Source of the DNA: CAZPKH01 sp964587165
Lineage (GTDB): Bacteria > Bacteroidota > Bacteroidia > Bacteroidales > Muribaculaceae
DNA length: 46,090 bases
Assembly: GCA_964587165.1 (NCBI GenBank)
Contig: CAZPKH010000012.1
Coordinates: 1-46,090, forward strand
Direction of reading: 5' to 3'
The notes below the pieces were generated by a model. The model was not told the origin of the DNA, ran no database searches, and saw only the letters and a program-made list of their open reading frames with translations. Of the stretch, positions 8,268-15,165 are shown in pieces (the first letter of the stretch is position 1; every line of letters starts with the position of its first letter). Both the position numbers and the translations under genes were made by a program.

Positions 8268-9491
8268 ATGAACGCTATAAAATCAATGCCGGCAACCGCC
8301 CCGCGTCTGGGCGGCCCGCGCGCCTGGTGGATATGGATTATAGTCACCGTATTCACGATCTATCTCTTCAACGTCCAGACGATGTTTGGAGTAGTGCAGG
8401 GCGACATCCGCTCGACCCTCCACCTCGACGAGTCGCACCTCACCATGATAGCCGCCACCTATACGTGGGCATTCGCTATCTTCCAGTTTTTCGGCGGAGC
8501 CTTCCTCGACTGTTTCGGCTCGCGCAAAGTGCTGATACCGGCCTTTATCTTCGTGGCCGCCGGTGTGTTCCTCTACGGCGCCGCCACCACCTACCCCATG
8601 ATACTGCTGGCACAGGTGCTCATGGCTCTCGGCTCGTGCTGTGGCTTTGTGGGCGCCGGATATATCGGCGGCGTATGGTTCGGCATGGCCGCCTACGGCA
8701 CGATGTTCGGCTACGTACAGGTAGTGTCGTCGCTCTCAAGCGCCATCCAGCTCCCCATCACCGAAGGGCTGCTCAAGCACCTGACGTACGAACAGCTCTT
8801 CACCTACATGGGCTTCTTCGGCGTGCTCTTGGTAGTGCTCGCGGTGCTGTATATGCGCAACCCCACGCCGGTGCAGTCGCGCCGCAATCCGTTCAAGGTG
8901 GTGGGCTCCAACCTGCTGCAGATCGTCAAGATGCCGCAGATGTGGATCGCCGCCGTGTGGGGAGGTATAGCATTCGGCTTAAACCTCGCCTTAGGTGTGG
9001 TATGGACCCCGAAGATGTTTGCCGACGCAGGCTTCTCGGCCGAAGCAGGCAATATCGGTACAGCCGTGCTGTGGCTCGGCCTGGCTGCCGGCAGCTGCTT
9101 CTGGCCTAAGTGGAGCAACAGCATCCACTCCCGCCGCATCCCCTCGATCATTGGCGTGTCCATGATGATAGTCGGCCTCGTATTCGTGATATTCGTACCT
9201 ATGGCCCTTTGGCTCATGATGGTGATGATGTTTGTGATCGGTATGGGCGCCACCTCCCACATGCTCGCCTTCAGTGTGGGCGGCGATGTGGCCGGCGGCC
9301 CGCTGGTAGGCACCTCAAGCGCATTCCTCAACGGCATCATGTTCATATTCGGCGGCCTGCTGCAGAATATCCCCTCTGCACTCGAAGCCCGCGGCGCGTC
9401 GGCATCGACGATGTTCGTGCCGTTCATCGTAGTCGGAGTGATCGCCCTGATATTCGTATTCATACAGCGTGAGACAGCCCCGAAAGCATAA
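8268..9491 (+). CDS. major facilitator superfamily transporter
   Basis: This 407-aa integral membrane protein has about twelve hydrophobic segments and the MFS loop 2-3 signature region (FLDCFGSRKVLIPAFIF). It begins a few residues before a WWIWIIVTVFTIYLF first helix. The family covers many substrates. Co-transcription with guanine deaminase suggests uptake of a purine base or export of a product, but this is inferred from neighbourhood only. A strong stem-loop follows the stop codon. Confidence 0.88.
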   Translation: MNAIKSMPATAPRLGGPRAWWIWIIVTVFTIYLFNVQTMFGVVQGDIRSTLHLDESHLTMIAATYTWAFAIFQFFGGAFLDCFGSRKVLIPAFIFVAAGVFLYGAATTYPMILLAQVLMALGSCCGFVGAGYIGGVWFGMAAYGTMFGYVQVVSSLSSAIQLPITEGLLKHLTYEQLFTYMGFFGVLLVVLAVLYMRNPTPVQSRRNPFKVVGSNLLQIVKMPQMWIAAVWGGIAFGLNLALGVVWTPKMFADAGFSAEAGNIGTAVLWLGLAAGSCFWPKWSNSIHSRRIPSIIGVSMMIVGLVFVIFVPMALWLMMVMMFVIGMGATSHMLAFSVGGDVAGGPLVGTSSAFLNGIMFIFGGLLQNIPSALEARGASASTMFVPFIVVGVIALIFVFIQRETAPKA

Positions 9492-9503
9492 TTAACCCAC
9501 TCG

Positions 9504-9532
9504 AAGCGCGCATCCCTGCCGGGTGCGCGCTT
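9504..9532 (+). terminator. terminator after the guaD-MFS operon
   Basis: AAGCGCGCAtCCC pairs with GGGTGCGCGCTT around a TGCC loop, followed by TTG. It begins 13 bp after the transporter stop codon. Confidence 0.6.
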
Positions 9533-9542
9533 TGTCGTCCGT

Positions 9543-9571
9543 GGGAGGGCGAGTCGTTAGGGCTCGACGAT
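9543..9571. repeat. short mosaic-repeat hairpin copy
   Basis: GGAGGGCGAGTCGTTAGGGCTCGACGA is a degenerate copy of the window-wide hairpin family, with CGAG and CTCG arms. It marks the left side of the two-gene module at 9719-10337. Confidence 0.5.
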
Positions 9572-9650
9572 AATGCCTGTCAAGGAGATTGCACATAAAC
9601 CTACCAAAAGGTTCAAGCGTTTCTATATTGGGAAATGACTTTCTTGAAAA

Positions 9651-9682
9651 TTTGCGATTGTGAAGAAAAAGAAGTAACTTTG
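9651..9682 (+). promoter_or_regulatory. consensus promoter of the 9719-10337 module
   Basis: TTTG (9651-9654), a 20-nt spacer and TAACTTTG (9675-9682) form a complete Bacteroidota primary-sigma promoter. Transcription would begin around 9689, about 30 nt before the ATG at 9719. Confidence 0.75.
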
Positions 9683-9718
9683 CATCAAACAAACTGACCA
9701 ACACTAAAATAAACAGAT

Positions 9719-9853
9719 ATGACTCGAATCATCACCATTAAAAAACCATCTCAAAGGATGATTCAGGTCTTTGATTCCTTGAGAGAAAAAAAACGTCAGC
9801 AGATTGAGAAACTGACAAAGAAGAAGGAATGTGTCTTTACAGTAAAAGTGTAA
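9719..9853 (+). CDS. 44-aa basic small protein, first gene of a bicistron
   Basis: The ATG at 9719 opens a 44-codon frame beginning MTRIITIKKPSQRMIQVFDS and ending ECVFTVKV, with TAA at 9851. The product is lysine/arginine-rich with a charged, helix-prone middle. It lacks a signal peptide or membrane segment. It sits directly behind a consensus promoter, and the next gene starts one base after its stop, which suggests tight translational coupling. The family is unknown to me. Size, charge and coupling are compatible with an antitoxin or a small regulator for the following gene, but no toxin-antitoxin family is recognised. Base composition is AT-richer than neighbouring housekeeping genes. Confidence 0.65.
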   Translation: MTRIITIKKPSQRMIQVFDSLREKKRQQIEKLTKKKECVFTVKV

Positions 9854-9854
9854 T

Positions 9855-10337
9855 ATGGACATATCTTTTGACATATATAGCGATAAGGGCGATCAGATAA
9901 GGGTCGCCCTTTCCTATTACGATGCCGAAAGCCTGCATGCTTTCACGAACGACCCCCTCACACTTACACTTATTTTCTATGATGTAACATTAGTGCGTAT
10001 ATCAGGAGAAGGAGTTGTAGGAGCAGACACACTTACATCTGTCTGCGATGTGCTTTATAGATTCATGGAGGACAATGAGACAGCTGTGTTGTGTTTCTAC
10101 TGTGATGATTTGAATGATATAGACCGTCGGCACTCCGAACTTACTCCTCAGGAATTTAGAAGCCGGTTATTCTCAAGCATGTTTGACAGGTATGTTCGAT
10201 CCAATAATGTGAGAGACATACTTAATTATGGCCTAAAAATTGAGGATCAAGGCAATCCTCGTTTTGTCCATTTCATTACTCCGAAAAAGTATCTTTCCGC
10301 TGTAAAACTTTTAGGCAATATTATAATGGAAAAGTAA
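9855..10337 (+). CDS. 160-aa protein of unknown function (DUF6169-like by impression)
   Basis: This soluble 160-aa protein has no signal peptide or membrane helix. The middle (TAVLCFYCDDLNDIDRR) and the following FRSRLFSSMFDRY recall small Bacteroidota families such as DUF6169, but this is an impression. It ends with FVHFITPKKYLSAVKLLG. It is translated one base after the 44-aa gene and almost certainly forms one operon with it. Codon use is AT-rich compared with guaD and recG, suggesting horizontal acquisition. Repeat elements lie on both sides (9543-9571 and 10367-10555). The role is unknown; an accessory or toxin-antitoxin-like module is one possibility. Confidence 0.75.
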   Translation: MDISFDIYSDKGDQIRVALSYYDAESLHAFTNDPLTLTLIFYDVTLVRISGEGVVGADTLTSVCDVLYRFMEDNETAVLCFYCDDLNDIDRRHSELTPQEFRSRLFSSMFDRYVRSNNVRDILNYGLKIEDQGNPRFVHFITPKKYLSAVKLLGNIIMEK

Positions 10338-10366
10338 TTAGGGAGTTGGTGGTTGTCAGTTAGGGT

Positions 10367-10555
10367 CAAGAGCAAACTCGGAGGGCGCATCCTTGGAGCT
10401 CGGGTCCTTTAGGGCCCGAGGATACCGTCCGCTGAGGGTATTTATTAATCACAGATTATCACTATGAACACTATGATTTAGGGCTAATCGTGATAATTCA
10501 TGATTTTTTGAGGGGATTTCGTCGGGCCCTAAAGGAGCCGACCTCCAAGGTCGAG
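10367..10555 (-). repeat. inverted second copy of the composite mosaic repeat
   Basis: Read on the minus strand this block matches 1135-1319 over about 185 bp with roughly a dozen differences and one small indel. It carries the CTCGGG/CCCGAG hairpin (10399-10420), the long AATCACAGATTATCACTAT palindrome (10447-10505) and the GTCGGG/CCCGAC hairpin (10521-10542). Order and spacing are the same as in the first copy. It follows the 160-aa gene and may act as its transcription end. Confidence 0.85.
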
Positions 10556-10606
10556 GGTGCATTCCGTCGAGAGGAGGCGGCAATCAGGGGTTGATGTCTG
10601 TTTTGC

Positions 10607-10650
10607 TTTAACAATAATTAGTTTTACCCCCCCCCGTTTAACAATAATTA
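10607..10650. repeat. C9 tract between two 14-bp direct repeats
   Basis: TTTAACAATAATTA occurs at 10607-10620 and 10637-10650, 30 bp apart, with a run of nine C (10627-10635) between them. The block lies 35 bp upstream of the -7 element of the secreted-protein gene. A homopolymer at this place could change length by slippage. Confidence 0.6.
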
Positions 10651-10684
10651 ACTTATAAAAGCCGACCGACTCTCCTTTTGTACC

Positions 10685-10692
10685 TATCTTTG
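10685..10692 (+). promoter_or_regulatory. -7 promoter element of the secreted-protein gene
   Basis: TATCTTTG matches the TAnnTTTG element. No TTTG is visible about 20 nt upstream. It lies 52 bp before the ATG at 10745. Confidence 0.5.
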
Positions 10693-10744
10693 CAAAAATA
10701 ATTCAGTATACTACCGAAATACTTTCAAATTCCAACATTATCGC

Positions 10745-12943
10745 ATGAAGAAATTTTTACTTTTACTGATAGCCGCGCTGTCGGTCTGCACTGCCGCCGC
10801 ACAGACGCGCTCTATCTACTTCTACCAGTCGGATGGCTCACGTTTATACCGTTCGGCTGAGGAAACAAACGCAGGGAGCAATATCTTTGAAGTGATCGAT
10901 GTATATACTTATGGCGGCATCTCGTGGCTCTCGCTTGAACTGTATGAAACTCCCGAAGCCCTTCAGCAAGGTATCGCCGCCGGAAACGTATACAGCTTAG
11001 GAAACATACGGGATATAACTCCGGCAGATAACTATTCGCAGGTCAACATCGAGAGATGCGCGCTGGCTAAGGCCTCCTCTGCCACATCAGCTGCCCCTAA
11101 AGCGTGGGCCGAAAAAAATGTCGATCTGTGTGTCGACCTCACTACCGGCACATTGACTAAAGCTGACAACATCTATACTGTTCGCGACGGAGATACATTC
11201 TATCACTATTATATCAAGAAAAATCTGATGCCCGGAGTGTCGCTCGCAAGCTCTGACGATAAGATAGCACAGCTCTATATCGGCGAAGGACTCCCCGGAG
11301 AGCCCGGCGAATACTATATAGCCAACGGTCTGCTGTCGGTAAGCACCACAACTCAGCCCGAAGTCGACGGAGCTACAATCGCTTTGGGCAGCGACGGCCA
11401 GTGCATGGTGCCAAGCGAAGCCGTTGCGCTCAAATATGCCTCGAAAGCATACAGCGTGCCCGCAGCATCGGCCGGGGTTATGTTCACCACACGCACCGGA
11501 TGGTTTACCTATCCTAAAGTAGGGCTTTGGGCTTACGATGTGGACCGCATCCCCTGTCTGTATGTCGACACGTCTGCGGGCTGTAACGCCGCCGAATACA
11601 CTGCACCTGCCGCCACTGCCGCTGCCGGGATGCAGAAACTATACCCTGTGGAGGGTATCAAAGGGCTTTTCCACGGCAAGATCAAAGCCCGATCTACCGG
11701 ATATTACGGCGAAATGCAACTTATAGCGCATTTTGCTTCGACAGACGGCGCGGAGGATGGAGTCGTGCTTTCACCCGCTAAAATTATTAACGCCCCCAAT
11801 TCCGCCAAGACAGGAATATCACCTTACTCCGTCTTTCCCCGGTTCAGCGGCAGTTACTACGAGGGGTGGGGAGTGAAAGATCCTGATGCTTCGGATGGAT
11901 ATTACGACGCCAATCATCAGTTCGATTTTTATGTCTGGCTTAGCGAGTATCCTCAATATAATTCCGCTGCAAAAATAAAGCACTTTGAGGCGACCGAAAG
12001 AGATTACGAACAGCCCGAAAACGTGGTATACTTCGTCGGCGCAGCAAACGACTGGAGCAACCGCGGCACCGACCCCGACTACTGGCTCGCCCCGAAAGAT
12101 AATAATATCTATGAGCGCGTGATCTATATCCCCGCAGGGGAGGACACATTCCGCCTCTTCCTCTCGCCCGGCACATGGAGAACTGATGAGTGCATGGCAG
12201 CAGGGTGGCCCGACTTCGAAGATATCCTCACCCCCACCCTCGGCGACAACATGACGGTGACCCTCGAGGCCGTCCGCGGCTCAAGCAACTGGAAGCTCAA
12301 CAACTGGGAGGGAGGGTATCTCCGTGTACAGGCCGATAAATCGAACTATACCGTCAAGCTCTCTAAAGCCGACGGGCCCGAAACGTCGACTCCCCTGTTC
12401 CACCTCCCTGAGGCCGACTTCAACTCGCTGCACTACTACAACGGCACTGAGTTCGTTAAGATCCCCAAGGTCGGCGCCCGACAGTTTGAGGGGACGGTCA
12501 ATATGCCCGCTGGCCGCCAGGATCTTTACTTTGTCATGTGTCGCGAAGGCAACGATCCCACACTATATTCAGATATCGACGTGATCTACTCGGGGTACCC
12601 TCGCGCCGTGCTCACCGACGATGACCTCAACGCCGCCGGCGACACCTTCAGCCACACCGCGCGTTATTACACCTACACCGACGACCGCAATATATACGGA
12701 TCGTTCCTTACTCCCGAATACTGGGAGGGTGGCGACGTGAAAGTGAAAGTCGACATGAACACCCACAACATCACCTTCGAGGCACCCGCCTCCGGCATCG
12801 AGAGCGTTCGCGCCGACGATCAGGCAGTGGCTCCGGTATTGCGCGGCATATACACCCTCACCGGTGTGAAGATCGAACGACCGGTTGACTCGCTTCCCGC
12901 CGGCATCTACATCATCGACGGCCAGAAACGCGTCGTACGCTGA
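10745..12943 (+). CDS. secreted multidomain protein with SusE/F-like module and T9SS-type C-terminus
   Basis: The 732-aa product starts with a signal peptide (KKFLLLLIAALSVCTAAAQ). No lipobox cysteine follows it. Residues about 424-545 (VVYFVGAANDWSN, then PAGEDTFRLFLSPGTW and NWEGGYLRVQADKS) resemble the starch-binding beta-sandwich repeats of SusE/SusF-type proteins. A similar segment may follow at about 555-680. The last 40 residues (GIYTLTGVKIERP, LPAGIYIIDGQKRVVR) look like a type A C-terminal sorting domain used by the type IX secretion system. This fits the PorV homologue in the window. The middle domain (30-420) is not recognised. Upstream lie a C9 tract and a -7 element. An outer-surface or carbohydrate-binding role is likely but inferred. 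Confidence 0.8.
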   Translation: MKKFLLLLIAALSVCTAAAQTRSIYFYQSDGSRLYRSAEETNAGSNIFEVIDVYTYGGISWLSLELYETPEALQQGIAAGNVYSLGNIRDITPADNYSQVNIERCALAKASSATSAAPKAWAEKNVDLCVDLTTGTLTKADNIYTVRDGDTFYHYYIKKNLMPGVSLASSDDKIAQLYIGEGLPGEPGEYYIANGLLSVSTTTQPEVDGATIALGSDGQCMVPSEAVALKYASKAYSVPAASAGVMFTTRTGWFTYPKVGLWAYDVDRIPCLYVDTSAGCNAAEYTAPAATAAAGMQKLYPVEGIKGLFHGKIKARSTGYYGEMQLIAHFASTDGAEDGVVLSPAKIINAPNSAKTGISPYSVFPRFSGSYYEGWGVKDPDASDGYYDANHQFDFYVWLSEYPQYNSAAKIKHFEATERDYEQPENVVYFVGAANDWSNRGTDPDYWLAPKDNNIYERVIYIPAGEDTFRLFLSPGTWRTDECMAAGWPDFEDILTPTLGDNMTVTLEAVRGSSNWKLNNWEGGYLRVQADKSNYTVKLSKADGPETSTPLFHLPEADFNSLHYYNGTEFVKIPKVGARQFEGTVNMPAGRQDLYFVMCREGNDPTLYSDIDVIYSGYPRAVLTDDDLNAAGDTFSHTARYYTYTDDRNIYGSFLTPEYWEGGDVKVKVDMNTHNITFEAPASGIESVRADDQAVAPVLRGIYTLTGVKIERPVDSLPAGIYIIDGQKRVVR

Positions 12944-12976
12944 CACACTACTAAAAAAAACACACATACCCCTACC

Positions 12977-13008
12977 GAGGGCGCATCAACCTACCCTGAT
13001 GCGCCCTC
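12977..13008 (+). terminator. perfect 12-bp stem-loop after the secreted-protein gene
   Basis: GAGGGCGCATCA (12977-12988) pairs perfectly with TGATGCGCCCTC (12997-13008) around an 8-nt loop. The arm sequence GAGGGCGCAT is shared with the mosaic repeat family. There is no clear T-tract, so termination is likely but not certain. Confidence 0.55.
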
Positions 13009-13032
13009 GCCTTGTCCTCGCTTTGTCAGAGT

Positions 13033-13064
13033 TTTGAATATTCCGTCAAAATTCGCTAACTTTG
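13033..13064 (+). promoter_or_regulatory. consensus promoter of the DUF3791-DUF3990 operon
   Basis: TTTG (13033-13036), a 20-nt spacer and TAACTTTG (13057-13064) match the Bacteroidota consensus. The transcript would begin near 13071, only about 8 nt before the ATG at 13079. This rules out the longer open frame that starts at 13034. Confidence 0.75.
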
Positions 13065-13078
13065 CAATAAAACGCGAC

Positions 13079-13297
13079 ATGTCAACTCACCAGATCAACT
13101 ACGTGACCTGTGTAATAGGTGCATTATCCAGGCTGACCGGCAAATCGTGCGCTTATATATACAAAGAGCTTAATTCTGCTGGGATAATCACCGACTATCT
13201 GGCGGCTGCCTACGATGTGCTACATTCCCTCAGCCTCGAATACGTGGCCGAGGATGTCATCGATATTATGAAAAAGAAAGGAGTCGCACTATGTTAG
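13079..13297 (+). CDS. DUF3791 domain protein, putative antitoxin
   Basis: The 72-aa protein (MSTHQINYVTCVIGALSRL start) fits DUF3791. It is helical, with LTGKSCAYIYKELNSAGII followed by the characteristic YDVLHSLSLEYVAEDVIDIM segment. DUF3791 proteins are commonly encoded next to DUF3990 proteins and are regarded as candidate antitoxins or accessory partners. The gene overlaps the DUF3990 start by 7 bp, indicating translational coupling. The ATG at 13079 was chosen because the promoter -7 element occupies 13057-13064. The function has not been shown here. Confidence 0.82.
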   Translation: MSTHQINYVTCVIGALSRLTGKSCAYIYKELNSAGIITDYLAAAYDVLHSLSLEYVAEDVIDIMKKKGVALC

Positions 13298-13770
13298 TAT
13301 ACCATACATCCGACATACATTTTTCTGATCCGGATGTGAATCATTCACGCGACGGTCTCGATTTTGGAAAAGGATTTTATGTTACCCGACTCAGAGAACA
13401 GGCTGAAAATTATTCCAAACGCTTCCTCCGTGCCGGAAAAGATGCCTTTTTGCACATTTTCGAATATACCCCCGATGCCGATTTGAGAGTAAAGAGATTC
13501 GTCGCCTATGATGAAGAGTGGCTTGACTTCGTATGCAGCTGCCGCAGCGGAAGCGATGTGTATAAGATATATGACATCATAGAAGGAGGAGTGGCTAACG
13601 ATAAGGTATTTCAGACCGTCGACCTGTATATGGCCGGTATCTACAACAAAGAGCAGGCGTTGCAGAATCTTGTTTACGAGATGCCCAACAATCAGCTCTG
13701 CTTCGTCACACAGAGATCTATCGACCGATGCCTGAGATTCATTGACCATAAAGAATTAAAAAATGGATAA
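13291..13770 (+). CDS. DUF3990 protein, putative ADP-ribosyltransferase-like toxin
   Basis: The 159-aa protein starts MLVYHTSDI and has the DUF3990 hallmark LDFGKGFYVTRLREQAENYS (residues 23-42). This resembles the NAD-binding region of the ADP-ribosyltransferase fold, the clan in which DUF3990 is placed. A later FQTVDLYMAGIY / NNQLCFVTQRSIDRCLRF stretch fits the family's C-terminal part. It would act in the cytoplasm; there is no signal peptide. It is flanked by small overlapping genes on both sides, the arrangement expected for a toxin between two partner proteins. The target is unknown. The NAD-transferase activity is family inference and the catalytic glutamate cannot be assigned by eye. 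Confidence 0.82.
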   Translation: MLVYHTSDIHFSDPDVNHSRDGLDFGKGFYVTRLREQAENYSKRFLRAGKDAFLHIFEYTPDADLRVKRFVAYDEEWLDFVCSCRSGSDVYKIYDIIEGGVANDKVFQTVDLYMAGIYNKEQALQNLVYEMPNNQLCFVTQRSIDRCLRFIDHKELKNG

Positions 13771-13966
13771 GGCAACCCGTATTTTGCGCGACATGAAGTA
13801 TGCACGCATCATCGAACTGATAGCGCGTAAGCTAAGTATATCTCTTGAGGAGGCTATGGATATGCTATACTCCTCGCCATTATTTGAGATAATCGACGAC
13901 GGCACTTCCGATTTGATATGTCGAAGTGACTTATACCTGGCCGACGAAATCATACGCCTGAGATAA
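13763..13966 (+). CDS. 67-aa third gene of the DUF3990 operon
   Basis: The frame overlaps the DUF3990 stop by 8 bp and encodes a small helical protein (MDKATRILRDMKYARIIELI, then KLSISLEEAMDMLYSSPLFEII and LADEIIRLR). Its layout of two helical segments and a short C-terminal helix recalls DUF3791-like partners, although the sequence differs from the first gene. Coupled translation with the toxin candidate suggests that it is part of the same module, perhaps a second antitoxin or an accessory. Nothing else is known. A mosaic repeat follows 12 bp after the stop. Confidence 0.75.
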   Translation: MDKATRILRDMKYARIIELIARKLSISLEEAMDMLYSSPLFEIIDDGTSDLICRSDLYLADEIIRLR

Positions 13967-13978
13967 TGGCGTTGTTGA

Positions 13979-14055
13979 ATTCGGAGGGCGAGTGCTTTAG
14001 CGCTCGCTGACATTATCGTCGGGCCCTAAAGGACCCGACCTTCGAAGTCGAGGCG
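13979..14055. repeat. mosaic repeat between convergent genes
   Basis: Two hairpins of the family stand side by side: GGCGAGTGC/GCGCTCGCT with loop TTTA (13987-14008) and GTCGGGCCC/GGACCCGAC with loop TAAA (14018-14039). The block lies between the third DUF3990-operon gene and the pdxB 3' end and could terminate both transcripts. Confidence 0.75.
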
Positions 14056-14060
14056 GGCTG

Positions 14061-15065
14061 TTACGGCTCGGGGCGGTAAGGGTAGGTGTTGCGGAGGTGC
14101 TCGAATTTGTCGGGCGAGACTTTGAGGCGGGCGGTGTCGGCCATGATGTCGTAGGTGGCACGGATCCGCTCAATGGTCATGGGACGCCGCTCGGGGGGTA
14201 TCTCCGACATTTCCGGCACATCGATACGATCCATCCCCAATGCGTCGGTCACGGCATTGAGGGCCATCTGCGTGGCGCGGATCTTGCCGGGACGAGAGTA
14301 GCCGGCTACGTGCTGCGTGGCCACGGTGGCGGCAGCGAGCGTCGCGGGGTTGACGGCGGGCTCACCCTCCCATGTGTCGATGCCGAGGGCGCGGATGCGT
14401 CCGGCGGCGAGCGCACTCAGTGCGGCCTGCTCGTCGACCACTCCTCCGCGCGAAGCGTTGAGTATCACGGGGCAGCGCTCCACGGCGGCAAAAAAAGCGG
14501 TGTCGGCAAGATGGTATGAGGGGTGCGGGCCGACGAGCGTGAGCGGAGTGTGAAAAGTCACGATGTCGGCGCGTCGCGCTATCTCGTCGAGGCTCACAAA
14601 CGGCCCGGCACCCTCGGCCTCGGCGCGGGGAGGGTCGCAAAGGAGCACGTGCATACCCACATCCTGAGCCCATCGCCCGACGATGCTGCCCACATTGCCT
14701 GCGCCCACCACGCCTATGGTGAGTCCGCGCAGGTCGTCGCCGCAGATTGCCGCGGCGGCTGCGAGCACCCATTGCGCCACGGCCGGGGCGTTGCACCCAG
14801 GGGCGTTGGCTGCCACAATCCCGGCCTCGCGGCACCAGTCGAGGTCGAAATGGTCGGTACCAATGGTGGCCGTGGCTGCCACGCGCACACGCGACCCCTC
14901 CAGCAGCGGGCGTCCGCACTTGGTGCGGGTGCGCACCATCAGGGCGTCGGCATCGCGCACCACAGAGGGTGTTATCTCATAATCGGGCACATAGGTCACT
15001 TCCGCGCCACGGCTCTCAAGGAGGCCGCGCAGGAACGGGATATCTTTGTCGGCTACTATTTTCAT
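14061..15065 (-). CDS. pdxB: 4-phosphoerythronate dehydrogenase
   Basis: PdxB oxidises 4-phospho-D-erythronate in the DXP-dependent route to pyridoxal phosphate. The 334-aa protein is a D-2-hydroxyacid dehydrogenase. It shows an early VRTRTKCGRPLLEGSRVRVA segment, ATIGTDHFDLDWC (65-78), NAD-binding GVVGAGNVGS (118-127), NASRGGVVDEQAAL near the catalytic arginine, and QHVAGYSRPGK carrying the catalytic histidine. It is somewhat shorter than enterobacterial PdxB (around 380 aa) because of a brief C-terminal region. The start at 15065 gives MKIVADKDIPF, typical for the family. A -7-like TAACTTTA lies on the minus strand at 15097 to 15090. Confidence 0.92.
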   Translation of the reverse strand: MKIVADKDIPFLRGLLESRGAEVTYVPDYEITPSVVRDADALMVRTRTKCGRPLLEGSRVRVAATATIGTDHFDLDWCREAGIVAANAPGCNAPAVAQWVLAAAAAICGDDLRGLTIGVVGAGNVGSIVGRWAQDVGMHVLLCDPPRAEAEGAGPFVSLDEIARRADIVTFHTPLTLVGPHPSYHLADTAFFAAVERCPVILNASRGGVVDEQAALSALAAGRIRALGIDTWEGEPAVNPATLAAATVATQHVAGYSRPGKIRATQMALNAVTDALGMDRIDVPEMSEIPPERRPMTIERIRATYDIMADTARLKVSPDKFEHLRNTYPYRPEP

Positions 15066-15140
15066 ACGGTTGAGGCGCTTTTCGATGCGTAAAGTTACAC
15101 AATATCAGCGGCCGGAGGGCGTATTTTCGGCGAAAATGCG

Positions 15141-15148
15141 TAATTTTG
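15141..15148 (+). promoter_or_regulatory. -7 element of rsmA
   Basis: TAATTTTG lies 18 bp before the ATG at 15166, giving a leader of about 10 nt. The -33 region is poor (TTTT rather than TTTG). Confidence 0.45.
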
Positions 15149-15165
15149 CAAAAAAATGTAGAGCT

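Noticed and set aside
12569..12967. Minus-strand frame of 132 codons overlapping the end of the secreted-protein gene
   Set aside because: Antisense shadow with no start signals or recognised motifs.
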